The notes under the pieces: model-generated
Seen by the model: the letters and a program-made list of their open reading frames with translations, nothing else
The model's database searches: none
Told to the model about the DNA's origin: nothing
Translations under genes and position numbers: made by a program
DNA from: Sarcophilus harrisii
Lineage: Eukaryota > Chordata > Mammalia > Dasyuromorphia > Dasyuridae
Direction: 5' to 3'
NCBI RefSeq assembly: GCF_902635505.1
Contig: NC_045432.1
Coordinates: forward strand, 71,803,823 to 71,867,822
Length of the DNA stretch: 64,000 nucleotides
Shown: piece by piece, positions 46,264 to 55,710 of the stretch
Numbering within the stretch: position 1 is the stretch's first letter
Layout: every line of letters begins with the position of its first letter

Positions 46264-47440
46264 CAATAAGTTAGCACTTTGGGAGCCTCATTTACACTTT
46301 CAGGTCACCAGGGTACCATTTAGTTAACATTACTGCCCAGGCCACCCAGCAAGATGCTGAGCTCAATGGTGCCCTAGGGTATGGAAGGAGTTATGATGCT
46401 TTCCAGTGGTTGCCACAAAAAGCATAAGAACTAGGAGAAGCTGGCTGAGAGATGCTGGAGGCCCAAGGTCTTTGAGCAGCCAAGTTATCCATCCTCTCTC
46501 TGGGAACTGGGGCATCTGGGGACTTCAATAAATGTCCTCAAGTTCAATCAGAAAGGCTCAAAACAAATGAAAGACCCTTCTTCTCATCATTAGGAAAATT
46601 CTGAAAGCATGACCAGTGTTTACAAAGTACCTCCAAGATGGAGCAGGTTGTACAAGATACTAGACATACAAAGCCAAAAAGAAAAAAAAAAGAGCCTATG
46701 CCTTTAAATGAAATCACATTCTCCTGGGGAGTTGACTTGGTGGGGGGGAGGCTTGAGGGGACACCACAAACACAGACAATCGCGTCTGCGAACGTTGGTG
46801 TGTTTGCAGGGATTTCCACCCCCACTGCAATTAATCAACTGTTAGAGTCCCAGGAGACTCAGACAGTTGAACGGAATCAATCAAAAGTGTCAGTTAACCA
46901 AGTGGAGAGGAATATAGGGCTTTGGCCATTGGATAAAGACAAGACAGTGTCCCATAAGAACCATCTTGTGCCTGCGAGGCTCACGTGCGCCTTTGGGCCT
47001 GTGGATAGGCCATTCTAGTGGTGGAAGAGTGAAACCCATGAGAAGGGAATCCCTTGGGAGGCAGAAGGCTTTCTCCTCCCCTGCCCCTCCCCGACTTGGG
47101 GAGAGCATTTGGAAGAGCCATCAGTTGTCCCACTGAAGACTGGGGAGCTTTAGTAATGTCTCTGGAGCAGCTCACAGGAGTTGAAAGGTCAAACAAAGAC
47201 AAACCGAGAACAATCAGTTTGACAGTTCTTTAAAAGGCAGTGATCCCTCTAGATGGGCAGAGAGCTACATGTAAGGGCCGCTTCATGAGAACGCTGTGAA
47301 GTAGGGGGAGAGGATGTTCAGTCACCAGGAGCTCTGAGCTTACTGTGTGGCCACACGTGCTCTTTAAGTTACAGCCCACTCTCCCTAGTGACCATGTGTG
47401 TGCAAGGGGAGAATACACTCCACTTTAGGGGAAGGTTTAT
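46264..47440. other. Low-copy DNA, no gene recognised
   Basis: A 126-codon open frame at 46638-47018 has no recognisable domain. No repeats are called. Confidence 0.4.
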
Positions 47441-48104
47441 GTAACAACGGCCTAGTAGATACCTTTCTTCAAAGCTAATTTACTGACTGCTAATCAGTGG
47501 GGAGTGCATCCGTGGGGGGTCCGCAACAACAGTACTGAAAAGCCCATCCTTGCACTGTAATCCTTAGGATTCTGACGGAATAGTCAGCTACTCTCTGGAG
47601 ACCCCAAACAAGGGTTGGGAAAGCGGCCCCATGGGGGGGGCACGGCACATGCAACGCAAACACAAAGTGATCTTTGCCAGCGGAGGGAGGCGAGGCAGAG
47701 TACCGCCGTCAGCCCAAGAACACGCAGTTCCGGGCATATTTTCCATTTCCATATCGTGCCGTCATCTGCCCGCTTTTTCTGGCTGGAGGACGGACTTGCT
47801 GTCCTTACATTCTGAAGTCCCATCATGCCTCTGCTCCCAACAATATCTAGACCACGTTGAGGTGCTCTTAATTACCCCCTGTAGTTCTTCCTCTAATCCA
47901 TTTGCAGGATTAAATAGATCCATTCTGGCCCTGACGGAAAGAACTAAAATATCCCATTACTGCTTTTGCAAAGGTCACTCTCCTGCTCTGAGCTGGGGTT
48001 ATTTTTAATCATGGGTTCTATATCTTAAAGGCAGGGCCGTTCTTGAAGCTTGAGCTGAGCTGTCTCCTCACAGTTCATTTTGCAAAGTCTCATTGTTTAT
48101 GCTT
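47441..48104. other. Repeat-free block, possible conserved non-coding sequence
   Basis: It includes TAATCCATTTGCAGGATTA (47894-47912), an inverted pair of bicoid-class TAATCC sites around an octamer-like ATTTGCA. No exon is recognisable. Confidence 0.3.
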
Positions 48105-48690
48105 GCATCACATAAGATGGAGGCCGTCCGGGCCTATCTCCTCGTCTCACAGCTAAAGAAACCGAGGCCCAAAGAGTCAGTCGATAAGCATTGATCAGAC
48201 TCCTATTATGTTTTAGGCACTGTGCTAACCACTGGGGAGACCACAAAAAAACCAAACAGTCCCTGTTCTCAAAAAGTTCATGTCGAGAATTATGTACAAA
48301 TGCTAAGTACAGGATAAATTGGGCATAACTTAGAAAAGGAAGGCGCTAGATTTAATGGGAATCAGAAAGGGCTTGTCATAGAAGAAAGGATTTTAGCTGG
48401 GGCCCAAAGGAAGCCAGGAGAGCCAGCAGGTGGAAGGTTGGAGAGCATCCCTACTGTGGAGAACACACAGTGAGAGCAGAGATGGAGTGTTTTAGGGGAA
48501 CAGCCAGGAGGCCAACCTCATTGGATCACAGTGTAAAGGTTACTTCTAGTTTGAGATATCCGAGGGGCACTTGAATTGCGATCAGTAGAGAAGTTAGGGC
48601 TGAAAAACTGGTTCAAGAATCAGCATCATAAAGATGATCATTGAATTCGTGCCAGTGGATGAGATCACCAAGTGACATAGTACAGAACCC
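48105..48690 (-). mobile_element. L2 LINE 3' region, antisense, with MIR-class fragment at its left
   Basis: 'gcactgtgctaaccactg', 'aggcgctagatttaatgg' and 'gattttagctggggccca' are antisense L2. 48105-48180 is a MIR-type antisense fragment ('aaagaaaccgaggcccaa'). Confidence 0.65.
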
Positions 48691-48965
48691 AGGTTCTTTT
48701 TAAAAAAGTATTCATTTTATTTACAAAAACAGAATAAGAAAAAAGAGAAACAGAAAAGGAATAACAAAACAAAATGAAACAAAAGAGACCCCTTGGGTGA
48801 GCAGCAGAACATCAGGGAGGATTCAAAAATATATAACAACAAATAACAAGTTCAAGAAAAAATATATACATATTTTTATATTTTTATATTCTATTTTACT
48901 ATTTAATATATCTAATAATTATATATTATATAATAAGAATATCACATTTATATAAGTAGAAGAAA
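48691..48965. repeat. AT-rich stretch, possible L1 3' UTR relic
   Basis: Very low GC, with A-rich and TA-rich runs. A retroelement 3' end is likely but cannot be assigned. Confidence 0.4.
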
Positions 48966-49044
48966 TTATGTTCCTCATTGTCCCTCTCTTCTTTACTTCC
49001 TTGTAAATTGTTCTGTTCTCTGTTGTGCAGAGCTCAGCTCAGTT

Positions 49045-49235
49045 TAAGAAAACTGGTTTGTGACCCCATAGGGGGTCTTGTAAGTAAGTATAGGAGCCGT
49101 GAAATTGTGATTCATTATCAGTAAATGTTTGATTTGTGTACTTCTTTTATATACCTCGATACCTGGAATGACATCAAATATTTATCGGGCAAAAAAGGGT
49201 CACAGTCGGTAGAATTTTAAGGACTCTTATCTTCT
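49045..49235. mobile_element. Unclassified marsupial dispersed repeat
   Basis: 'gtttgtgaccccataggg', 'aaatgtttgatttgtgta' and 'aaaaaagggtcacagtcg' belong to a repeat I recognise as dispersed in marsupials. A non-autonomous hAT origin is plausible but unproven. Confidence 0.4.
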
Positions 49236-49311
49236 GTTTATGTATGTTATGTTTGTTTAAACACAGATTTGTTATGGACCCAGTCAGAACACTCCACATC
49301 TCTGTTCAGTA

Positions 49312-49514
49312 ACATAGAGAGATTGGCAGGGAGATAGATAGATAGGCAAATAGGGAGATTGATTGATACATGGATAGACAGACACATAGACAGACACACA
49401 GACAGACAGACAGATAGATAGATAAATAGATGGGTAGATAGATAGGCAGATAGATTGATAAATGGGTAGACAGACAGACAGACACACAGATAGATAGATA
49501 GACAGACAGACACA
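49312..49514. repeat. GATA/GACA (Bkm-like) microsatellite
   Basis: About 200 bases of mixed GATA and GACA tetranucleotides. Leu/Ser/Tyr frames on the minus strand come from this repeat. Confidence 0.95.
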
Positions 49515-49879
49515 AGGGTTTAGAGTCAGGAGTGATCTGAGGCTGAGGCTTGGCTGGACACAATCAGTGATATGATAAGGGGGTGCCAAATTTAAAAGAA
49601 AGAAGACAATGTCGTGGTGAGCTATTTCACTGAAGGCTCAAGACGGGGAAGGAGGAGAGCGTAGTCAGAGATGGCTTGCAAAAAAACCTGTGTGAAGGTT
49701 TGGACATCACAGCAAGGATGAAAAATGGGGTTATGGGACAGGAGAAATCACAACAGACTGATCAGGCAGCAGAACTGGAAATCCAGCCTTGGTCCTCTGG
49801 GACTGCTGCAGGACTCTAACCACTGACCCCCACTGCACTGCTGGGAGAGCGGTGGGGGGGGGGGGAAACAATGGGTTCC

Positions 49880-50225
49880 CATTTATCCCAGCAATAGATC
49901 TCAGAATCACAAAGACAGACTTCCGAAATCTCAGAGGAGTAAAAGATTTTAGAGATCAGCAAGTTCACAATAATATCCCCCCAGGTGATCAAAATCTAGC
50001 ATTAGCAGGACTACTTGCAGTAATGGGAAGCTCACTACCTTCACCAGGCCACACATTACATGTTTGAGAAACCGAAATCATTTCTTATAGAGCTCAAACG
50101 GCCTCTCTAATTAATGCCCATCGGCCTCTGCTCTGACCTCTGGAGCCAAACAAAACAGGCCTGACTACTGTACCCCACCCCCAAACATCATGTGAATTCT
50201 GCAAATATTTGAAAACAGTAATTAT
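49880..50225 (-). mobile_element. L3/CR1-clade LINE 3' end, antisense
   Basis: 'gatcagcaagttcacaat', 'ctgctctgacctctggag' and 'caaatatttgaaaacagt' follow antisense L3/CR1 order. A G homopolymer (49854-49864) precedes it. Confidence 0.65.
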
Positions 50226-50235
50226 GTCACAAAAC

Positions 50236-50490
50236 TCCAGCTCCTGAGACAAAGCAAGCTGGACTTGGAATGAGAAGTCTCCGGGTTCACACCCATCCTC
50301 AGATACTCACTAGCTGTATCATCTTGGGTAAGTCACTTCAGTTCTGTCAGCGTCAGTTTCCTCATTTGTAAAATGGGGAATAATACTAACACCGACCTCA
50401 CAAGATTGTTGTGAGGATCAAACAAGAGAATTGATGTATTTTGCAAACGTTAAAGTTCTTTGAAAAAATGCTATTTTTCAAAGGAGAGAA
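50236..50490 (+). mobile_element. MIR/MAR-class SINE, full length
   Basis: A tRNA-like head, 'gggtaagtcacttcagtt', 'gtaaaatggggaataata' and 'gattgttgtgaggatcaa' are in sense order, with the 3' end near 50490. Confidence 0.8.
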
Positions 50491-50679
50491 GGGACCAAGA
50501 GAGGAGGTGTGCCCAAAGTCACAAAGGTAATAAGGGGCAAGGATGGGGTTAAAAGCTCGTTTTCAATGTGGCTCTCAATATTTTCTTTTCCACGTCATAC
50601 ATCCCCGATTCCTTCAGTCATTTCTTAAACGACACGTTTTTAAGGCCTGGTCAAAATGGCCATTTTTTACAAGTGTGCC

Positions 50680-50865
50680 ATAAGAGCACTATGGAGTGTT
50701 GAGAGTAAGGATTTGGGATCCAGAGATCAGGCTTCAGATATTATCTCCGATACTTGCAGCCTGTGTGATCCTGGCAGTCATTTCTCTTTGAATTTCAGTT
50801 TCTTCACCTGCAAAATGGGCCTAATAGTAGCTACCTCACAGGCGTATTGGGAGCATCAGTATTGG
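50680..50865 (+). mobile_element. MIR-class SINE
   Basis: 'gtgtgatcctggcagtca' and 'cacctgcaaaatgggcct' in sense order. Confidence 0.65.
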
Positions 50866-51084
50866 TTCATAAAAGAGGCCATATCTGAGGTGGGGGGGGG
50901 GGCCAGGGGGCAAAAGGGGCCACTTCACCCTGTGGAAGTGGGGGGTAGGGAGAGGAAGGGGTCTCTTTCTTGAGATAGCTCATTCTACCAGAATTGTGTC
51001 AGCTGACATTCCCATACGCCTTCCATAGCCCGGCAGATTTTTTGAGAGCAAAAGAGAGACTTCTGCCATCTCTTTTGAAAGCTC

Positions 51085-51220
51085 TGAAAGTGCTCTGGGT
51101 GAAGCAGCAGGGTGCCGGGGTAAGCCTTGGGTTGTGGCATCAGGGGTGCCACATCTGAATCCTGCCTCTGCCACTGCCCCTGACTAGTGGTGGCCACTTA
51201 AGGCAGCTAGCTTCACTGGG
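51085..51220 (+). mobile_element. tRNA-derived SINE, degraded
   Basis: 'atctgaatcctgcctctg' and a 3' 'gccacttaaggcagctag' suggest a decayed SINE. Confidence 0.45.
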
Positions 51221-52020
51221 TGTGTTGGCAAATCCTTGCTCCTGATCAATATGGATTTGCTTCTCCTCTGGCCCATTTCTTCCACCTATAACACTGCTTC
51301 AGGTTAGAGCTGTGCTCTGTACCCGGAAATTCTATATAAATAGGCTAAATTTTGAAACATATCAAATATTCAGAAGATATAGCGGCTGCCAGTATTTTAT
51401 TTTGTTTTAGCCTGGATGGCAGGCAACAGATCACTTTCTGAGGATTTCTGAATCCTAAACACTGCACCTGTTTCCCCATCTTCTATCATATTTCATTTTA
51501 AAATATATTAATATAAATTGGGTTTCCTAGTCTCCATAGAGATGCTTGAGGAGGATGGTTTGTGAGAAGTCCCGGTTGCCATGTCCCGGCATTCTCCGGA
51601 GTGGAATGGCACACCACAGGTGCCTTTCGGCCTTCTGGGAAAGGTCGCCCAGTTTTTGGCGGTTTTTCCGTAGATCTCCAAGTACTCAGCTACCCCTAAT
51701 GACTTTTCAAATAGTTCCTTAGATGGAGACTCATTGTTCCCTTGTCAAAGAAAGTAACTGGAGCACAAAGATGGTAAATGACTTCCTTGTCTAAGGATTT
51801 TCGAGGTATAGATTAAAAATGAAACTCAGTGACTTAAGGCTTTTGCTCGCTATATTCTCTGGGCTGTTGATGCAATGGGCACATAGCTGTTCAATAGCAC
51901 ATATATAGACACAAGACAAGTTTTTTTTAAATCAAAGATTGGGTCATTTTGATTAAAATTCATTTAGTAAAAAAAAATTATAGCTGCATATAATTCCCAT
52001 GCAAGATATGAACCAAGATA
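51221..52020. other. Low-copy DNA, no gene recognised
   Basis: The block at 51520-51700 has RFX X-box-like words ('gtctccatagagatgc' and 'ggttgccatg') but no exon. Function unknown. Confidence 0.3.
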
Positions 52021-52024
52021 TAAG

Positions 52025-52335
52025 GTAATAATAATAATAGGTGACATTTGGAAAGAGCTTTAAGATTTGTAAAGTGCTCTGCATAAATTAGGTCTTTACC
52101 ATAGTCTGTCATTCAATATTTATTAAGTACCTACTATGTGCCAGACACTGACCTCCTAAGATGAGTGTTATTCTATTTTCTTCCTTTTGATTTATTCAGT
52201 TTAACCTTAAATGCAAAATGGGGGGGGAAAGCTATGTTTTCTCCATTTCATAGATAAAGAAACTGAGGCTCAAAGGGCCTCCCACTGTGCAGTGAATTAG
52301 TCAGGATCACACAGGTAGGGACTATCTGAATAGAG
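52025..52335 (-). mobile_element. MIR-class SINE interrupted by L2 tail, antisense
   Basis: 'gtaaagtgctctgcataa' (SINE 3' end) and 'gaaactgaggctcaaagg' (core) are separated by an L2 tail ('tattaagtacctactatg', 52115-52150). Confidence 0.6.
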
Positions 52336-52587
52336 ATTATGCTTTGTACACCATCGGGCCGTCTTATAGAAATTATGAGTTTAAATGTAACAGCATGTAA
52401 GACAATAGACATGTGACCTTTTCTAAAAGTGATACATATGTGCACACACACAAGTACGCACCCATGTAAACACAGGGTGTAGCGATCTGTATGTTTATCC
52501 AGTTATCTGTTGGGTTCCAGAGGCAAGACAGAGAGAAAAAAACTATAGATATAGCTCTATAGATCTACAGATAAGTATACCATGTAT
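52336..52587. other. Low-copy DNA, no gene recognised
   Basis: Nothing supported is seen. Confidence 0.35.
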
Positions 52588-52618
52588 ATACGTATCCAAA
52601 AATAGATACATATATATG

Positions 52619-52654
<36 letters not shown>

Positions 52655-52655
52655 G
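52588..52655. repeat. (TA)n(TG)n compound microsatellite
   Basis: A TA/TATG run followed by TG repeats. Confidence 0.9.
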
Positions 52656-52919
52656 TGGATGTGTACATTTACAGACATATATATGGCGACCAATAACCTG
52701 AATACTATTTCTAAGGTATCGGCTTGATGTTCTGAAACCTTATCACTGAGCATTAACTGCTAAAAAAATTGTCATTTATGGCCAGGCGACTAGTAATCAT
52801 TTGCCCCATAAAACCATATATCGCCCATCTCAGGAGTAAGACGGGACTAGCAAAGAAATGTCCTTTAAAGATTAGTACCCAATTATTTTCAATTCTCTGA
52901 CAAGTCTTTAGTGGGGTCA

Positions 52920-52970
52920 TCTCTCTCTGTCTCTGTCTCTCTCTATCTCTGTCTCTCTGTGTGTGTGGCG
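52920..52970. repeat. (CT)n microsatellite
   Basis: CT and CTGT repeats leading into a GT/GC run upstream of the CHTOP-like gene. Confidence 0.9.
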
Positions 52971-52980
52971 CGCGTGTACC

Positions 52981-52996
52981 CACGCGCATGCGCGTG
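52981..52996. promoter_or_regulatory. 16-bp CG palindrome containing an NRF1 site
   Basis: CACGCGCATGCGCGTG is a perfect palindrome whose core GCGCATGCGC (52984-52993) is the NRF1 consensus. It lies about 350 bp upstream of the CHTOP-like TATA-like box, beside a GT/GC run that could form Z-DNA. NRF1 sites are common in germline gene promoters. Use here is inferred. Confidence 0.45.
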
Positions 52997-53280
52997 CAGC
53001 GCGCTCACAAGCAAGTGCACATGAGTGAGCCCATTGTATGCTGGGAATCATAAAACATCACAGTCTCTGAAAAGACCCAATCGGCGATTAGCCAAAGACT
53101 CAATTTTGGCCCCATTTACCTTGTTGCTCCTTCTATTTAGTGAATTAGGGGGCTAACTATGGAGCGTAATTCTATGAAAACCAAGTTGAATTCCCCCCCC
53201 CAACAAAAAACAAATGGAAGTGTCCATGAGGTAGGGGGTCAGGGAGAAAGCAGCTGGACAGAAAGCTGGAGGACTCTAGG

Positions 53281-53400
53281 ACCCAGAAGACACTTTATCC
53301 GGTAGCCCCTCCCACAAATGACCTATGACGTGGCGCGTGACCTCACGCGTCTCAATAAAGGCAGGCTTGTGCGCTCACAGAACGCTGAGGTTGTCGTCTC
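53281..53400 (+). promoter_or_regulatory. Predicted promoter of the CHTOP-like gene
   Basis: A GC-box-like 'cccctccca' (53307-53315) is followed by TGACGTGG at 53326-53333. Next is a perfect 16-bp palindrome CGCGTGACCTCACGCG (53334-53349) containing TGACCTCA, one base from a CRE. A TATA-like AATAAAG lies at 53354-53360. Transcription would be expected to start near 53380-53390. Inverted CCAAT boxes follow at 53430-53434, with a direct CCAAT at 53493-53497. CpG is frequent compared with the window. CRE-like elements close to a TATA box are typical of CREM-driven spermatid genes, so testis expression is a reasonable guess. Confidence 0.55.
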
Positions 53401-53580
53401 CTCAGAGGTCTAGAAAAACCTCTCCCGCGATTGGCCGTTTTCTATTCCTCTGCTTCAGAACACCCTTTGATCCGGGTATCCTGAGTTCCTGACCAATCCA
53501 GGCGGACTTTCACAGACTCTTAGAACCCTAGCCTTCAGTCTCTGATAGACCACCAACCGTAGAAGGCCGTTTCTCCGTAG
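53385..53580 (+). other. Predicted 5' non-coding exon of the CHTOP-like gene
   Basis: The stretch between the TATA-like box and a good splice donor, TAG|GTAAGC, at 53578-53586. It has no long open frame. The left edge is only an estimate from the TATA position. Confidence 0.4.
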
Positions 53581-53672
53581 GTAAGCCGACCCTCACAGCT
53601 CTTGTCCATCCCCTCGTTGGTCGATCATCAGTCTTGATCATTCTGTTGTTTCTTGGTCACTGGTCTCCTCAG
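53581..53672 (+). other. Predicted 92-bp 5' UTR intron
   Basis: It begins GTAAGC at 53581 and ends with a pyrimidine-rich 'ggtctcctcag' at 53662-53672. Short introns in the 5' UTR are often acquired by functional retrogenes. If spliced, the message starts its coding exon at 53673, and the in-frame ATG at 53634 is removed. If not spliced, that ATG could add 21 residues. Confidence 0.4.
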
Positions 53673-53696
53673 ATCCCGTTTACTGCTGGAGCGGAG

Positions 53697-54500
53697 ATGA
53701 CCTCTTCAGTTATTTTTCCCAAGGCCACACTGAAGAGCACCACTAAGATGTCTCTGAACGAGCGCTTCACGGAGATGCTGACCACTAAGCAACCTTTGCT
53801 GGTGACGGTCCAGACGGCCTCAGAATCGCAGCGGGAGCAGGAGCGTGACCCCGAGCTCGGGCAGGAGCAGGAGCAGCAGGACCAAGTGCCGCAGAATGCC
53901 GGATCCAGTTCCCAGTCTTTCCTGCCCTCGGTCGCAAAGAATCGAAAACTGGCCCAGCTGATGGAAAACAGGCTCTCTGTGCAGGAAGCCTTGACTCTCA
54001 AGGTAGACTCCTTGACTCTCAAAGCTGACACCCTGACTCTTAAGGCCAACACCGTGAAACAACGACTGGGTAAGAGTAACATTCATGCACGGTTGGGTTG
54101 GCCCATTGGTTCCTTGGCCAAAAGAGCAATTCGGGGGTGGGAAGGCCCATCCTGTGAGGCTCGAGAGCAAAAGCGGGGAAGAGGGGACTCCCCAGTGCTC
54201 AGAAAGCAAGGTGAAGAGTGCCAAGGAAAGCGATCGGCATGTCCCCACACTAGTGTGAGAAGAGATTTCCATAGAGGCGGTGGGTGGGGAGGATCCACCA
54301 GCTATGGAGGCTACAGGGGTCATGGTAGCTACTCGATGCATGGCGGCCATCACCACCGCCACAAGTATTGTTCCAAGCACCTGCCGACCAAAGAGCAGCT
54401 GGATAACCAACTCGATGACTACATGGCCAAAAGCCGGGAGCAGCTGGACGCCGAGCTCGATGCGTACATGGCCCATCCACATCCGTTTTCTCGCCGTTAA
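53697..54500 (+). CDS. CHTOP-like: CHTOP-like (chromatin target of PRMT1) intronless protein, 267 aa
   Basis: CHTOP is an mRNA-export adaptor of the TREX complex that binds NXF1 and the helicase DDX39B and is methylated by PRMT1. Blocks shared with CHTOP as I recall it: residues 12-33 ([20 protein letters not shown]), 80-96 ([17 protein letters not shown]), 121-142 ([18 protein letters not shown]) and 230-259, with LDNQLDDYM and LDAELDAYM as two helicase-binding motifs. These span parental exon joins, so this is a retrocopy. The frame is intact. Changes: about 29 extra residues (34-79, Gln/Glu-rich), a triplicated LTLKxxx heptad at 99-119, and an Arg-Gly region reduced to a Gly/His/Tyr-rich stretch at 190-227 with a single RGG. 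The start is ATG 53697 (G at -3). I am confident of the family, less so of expression. Confidence 0.85.
   Translation: MTSSVIFPKATLKSTTKMSLNERFTEMLTTKQPLLVTVQTASESQREQERDPELGQEQEQQDQVPQNAGSSSQSFLPSVAKNRKLAQLMENRLSVQEALTLKVDSLTLKADTLTLKANTVKQRLGKSNIHARLGWPIGSLAKRAIRGWEGPSCEAREQKRGRGDSPVLRKQGEECQGKRSACPHTSVRRDFHRGGGWGGSTSYGGYRGHGSYSMHGGHHHRHKYCSKHLPTKEQLDNQLDDYMAKSREQLDAELDAYMAHPHPFSRR
53991..54053 (+). repeat. Three 21-bp tandem repeats inside the CHTOP-like CDS
   Basis: Units start at 53991, 54012 and 54033 and encode [14 protein letters not shown] and LTLKANT. CHTOP has a single short Leu/Lys stretch (ALKLKQ) here. The three units have diverged at several bases but kept the frame, so the expansion is not brand new. 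Confidence 0.85.
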
Positions 54501-54560
54501 GCCTTCACCACCATATGGGGTTGCCTTCATTTGTCAAAACCCCCCGGCATCTTTTAACAT

Positions 54561-54566
54561 ATTAAA
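54561..54566 (+). promoter_or_regulatory. Polyadenylation signal ATTAAA of the CHTOP-like gene
   Basis: ATTAAA lies 61 bases past the stop codon (54498-54500). A GT-rich stretch ('tgttttcagtgtgttt') follows at 54594-54609. This would give a 3' UTR of about 80-90 bases. There is no residual poly-A tract. Confidence 0.6.
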
Positions 54567-54616
54567 CTTCCATTAATTGGTTCAATGACAAACTGTTTTC
54601 AGTGTGTTTATTAGAT

Positions 54617-54827
54617 TATTTTGACTTTTATACATTGTGTTGTATGAAATCTTGTTTTTTCCCTTGGGTTTATTTTTACTTTTTCAATTTTTCTTTCTTT
54701 CTGTCTGTATAATTTCAGCATATTCACTGTCTTATTTTGACTATCAGACTTACTGTTATATGAAATCTACCTTTTCCCCTTGGGTTTATTTTTATTTCCT
54801 CAACTTTTCTCTTCCTGTATGTATACA
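54617..54827 (+). repeat. 118-bp tandem duplication, two copies
   Basis: 54617-54711 and 54735-54827 align over about 93 bases, sharing 'attttgact', 'atgaaatct' and 'cccttgggtttattttta'. Offset is 118 bp, with noticeable divergence. It lies just 3' of the CHTOP-like polyadenylation site. Confidence 0.8.
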
Positions 54828-54829
54828 CA

Positions 54830-55710
54830 TGTGCTTAAATATCTACCTTTGATTTCTTCCTTCCTCACATATCTGATTCTCCCCCCATCTTTCTCCTTAC
54901 CCACCCTGGGCACACACAGTCCTGCTATTCACTCCTACAATCTCGTAAGCACCACTGGATTGTTCCAGGGAGGACTCGGAGAACATCGCATGGAGGCTCT
55001 TCTCTCTCGCCAAGAACTCCAATAGAACCATGATATATTTGTCATCTTTAATCAACAGCTTTGTGAAAGTACTCCACAGAGTGGCCCATTGGGCCATCCT
55101 CATTTATCACTTTTACATGGGTGCATGGGGGTTGAGGGGGAGGAGGATTTAAAAGGTTAATTCGGTCAAGTGGGCACATAACTACCAGTTTAAAGGTAAC
55201 ATCCACATAGGCACCACAGGAGTTGCCACCTCTCACAGGTTAAAGTATAGCCTGTGGTGGGAGGCTAACTACACTTAGGATTGTGTAATCTTTCCTTACA
55301 CTTGATGACACTTAGAAACGATGAAGGTTGGAACAGGGGGCTGGGTACTTACAAGCAAAAGGCCTAGGCCCCAACTTTGGGAAAGTCTTTAGGAAGAACA
55401 GCAGGAAAATGGGGCACAGTGTTCTACAAGGCACTCGGTTTTTCTATAATCTAAACAAAACCATTTAAGCTTAGCTTAATTATGTCGTGCCTTCTCCACA
55501 TTTGTGTTCCTTCTATCCATTTCTGCTTACTTCTTTCCTAGTAAGTCAGAAGGTACAATTCTACTCTTCTCAGCTGGGAGAGTTGGAAAAGAAGAACACA
55601 ATTCTGTTCTTTGTTACAAAGTTTTGGGGTCTCAAATCTTTTTTAAAGGGTTATCTTTTTTTTCACCAATTGAAAGACAAACTTACATGGATAACATACA
55701 CTTTTTTGTT
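54830..55710. other. Low-copy DNA, no gene recognised
   Basis: No recognisable gene or repeat. It may contain 3' flank of the retrogene. Confidence 0.4.

Noticed and set aside
49312-49514. Regular short repeats that might suggest a CRISPR array
   Set aside because: Simple tetranucleotide repeat without spacers, in a vertebrate genome.
53634-53696. 21-residue N-terminal extension of the CHTOP-like frame from an upstream ATG
   Set aside because: It has no counterpart in CHTOP and lies in the predicted 5' UTR intron; ATG 53697 aligns with the CHTOP start region.
53820-54530. 236-codon frame antisense to the CHTOP-like gene
   Set aside because: A mirror of the sense coding region; no recognisable family, while the sense frame has clear CHTOP blocks.
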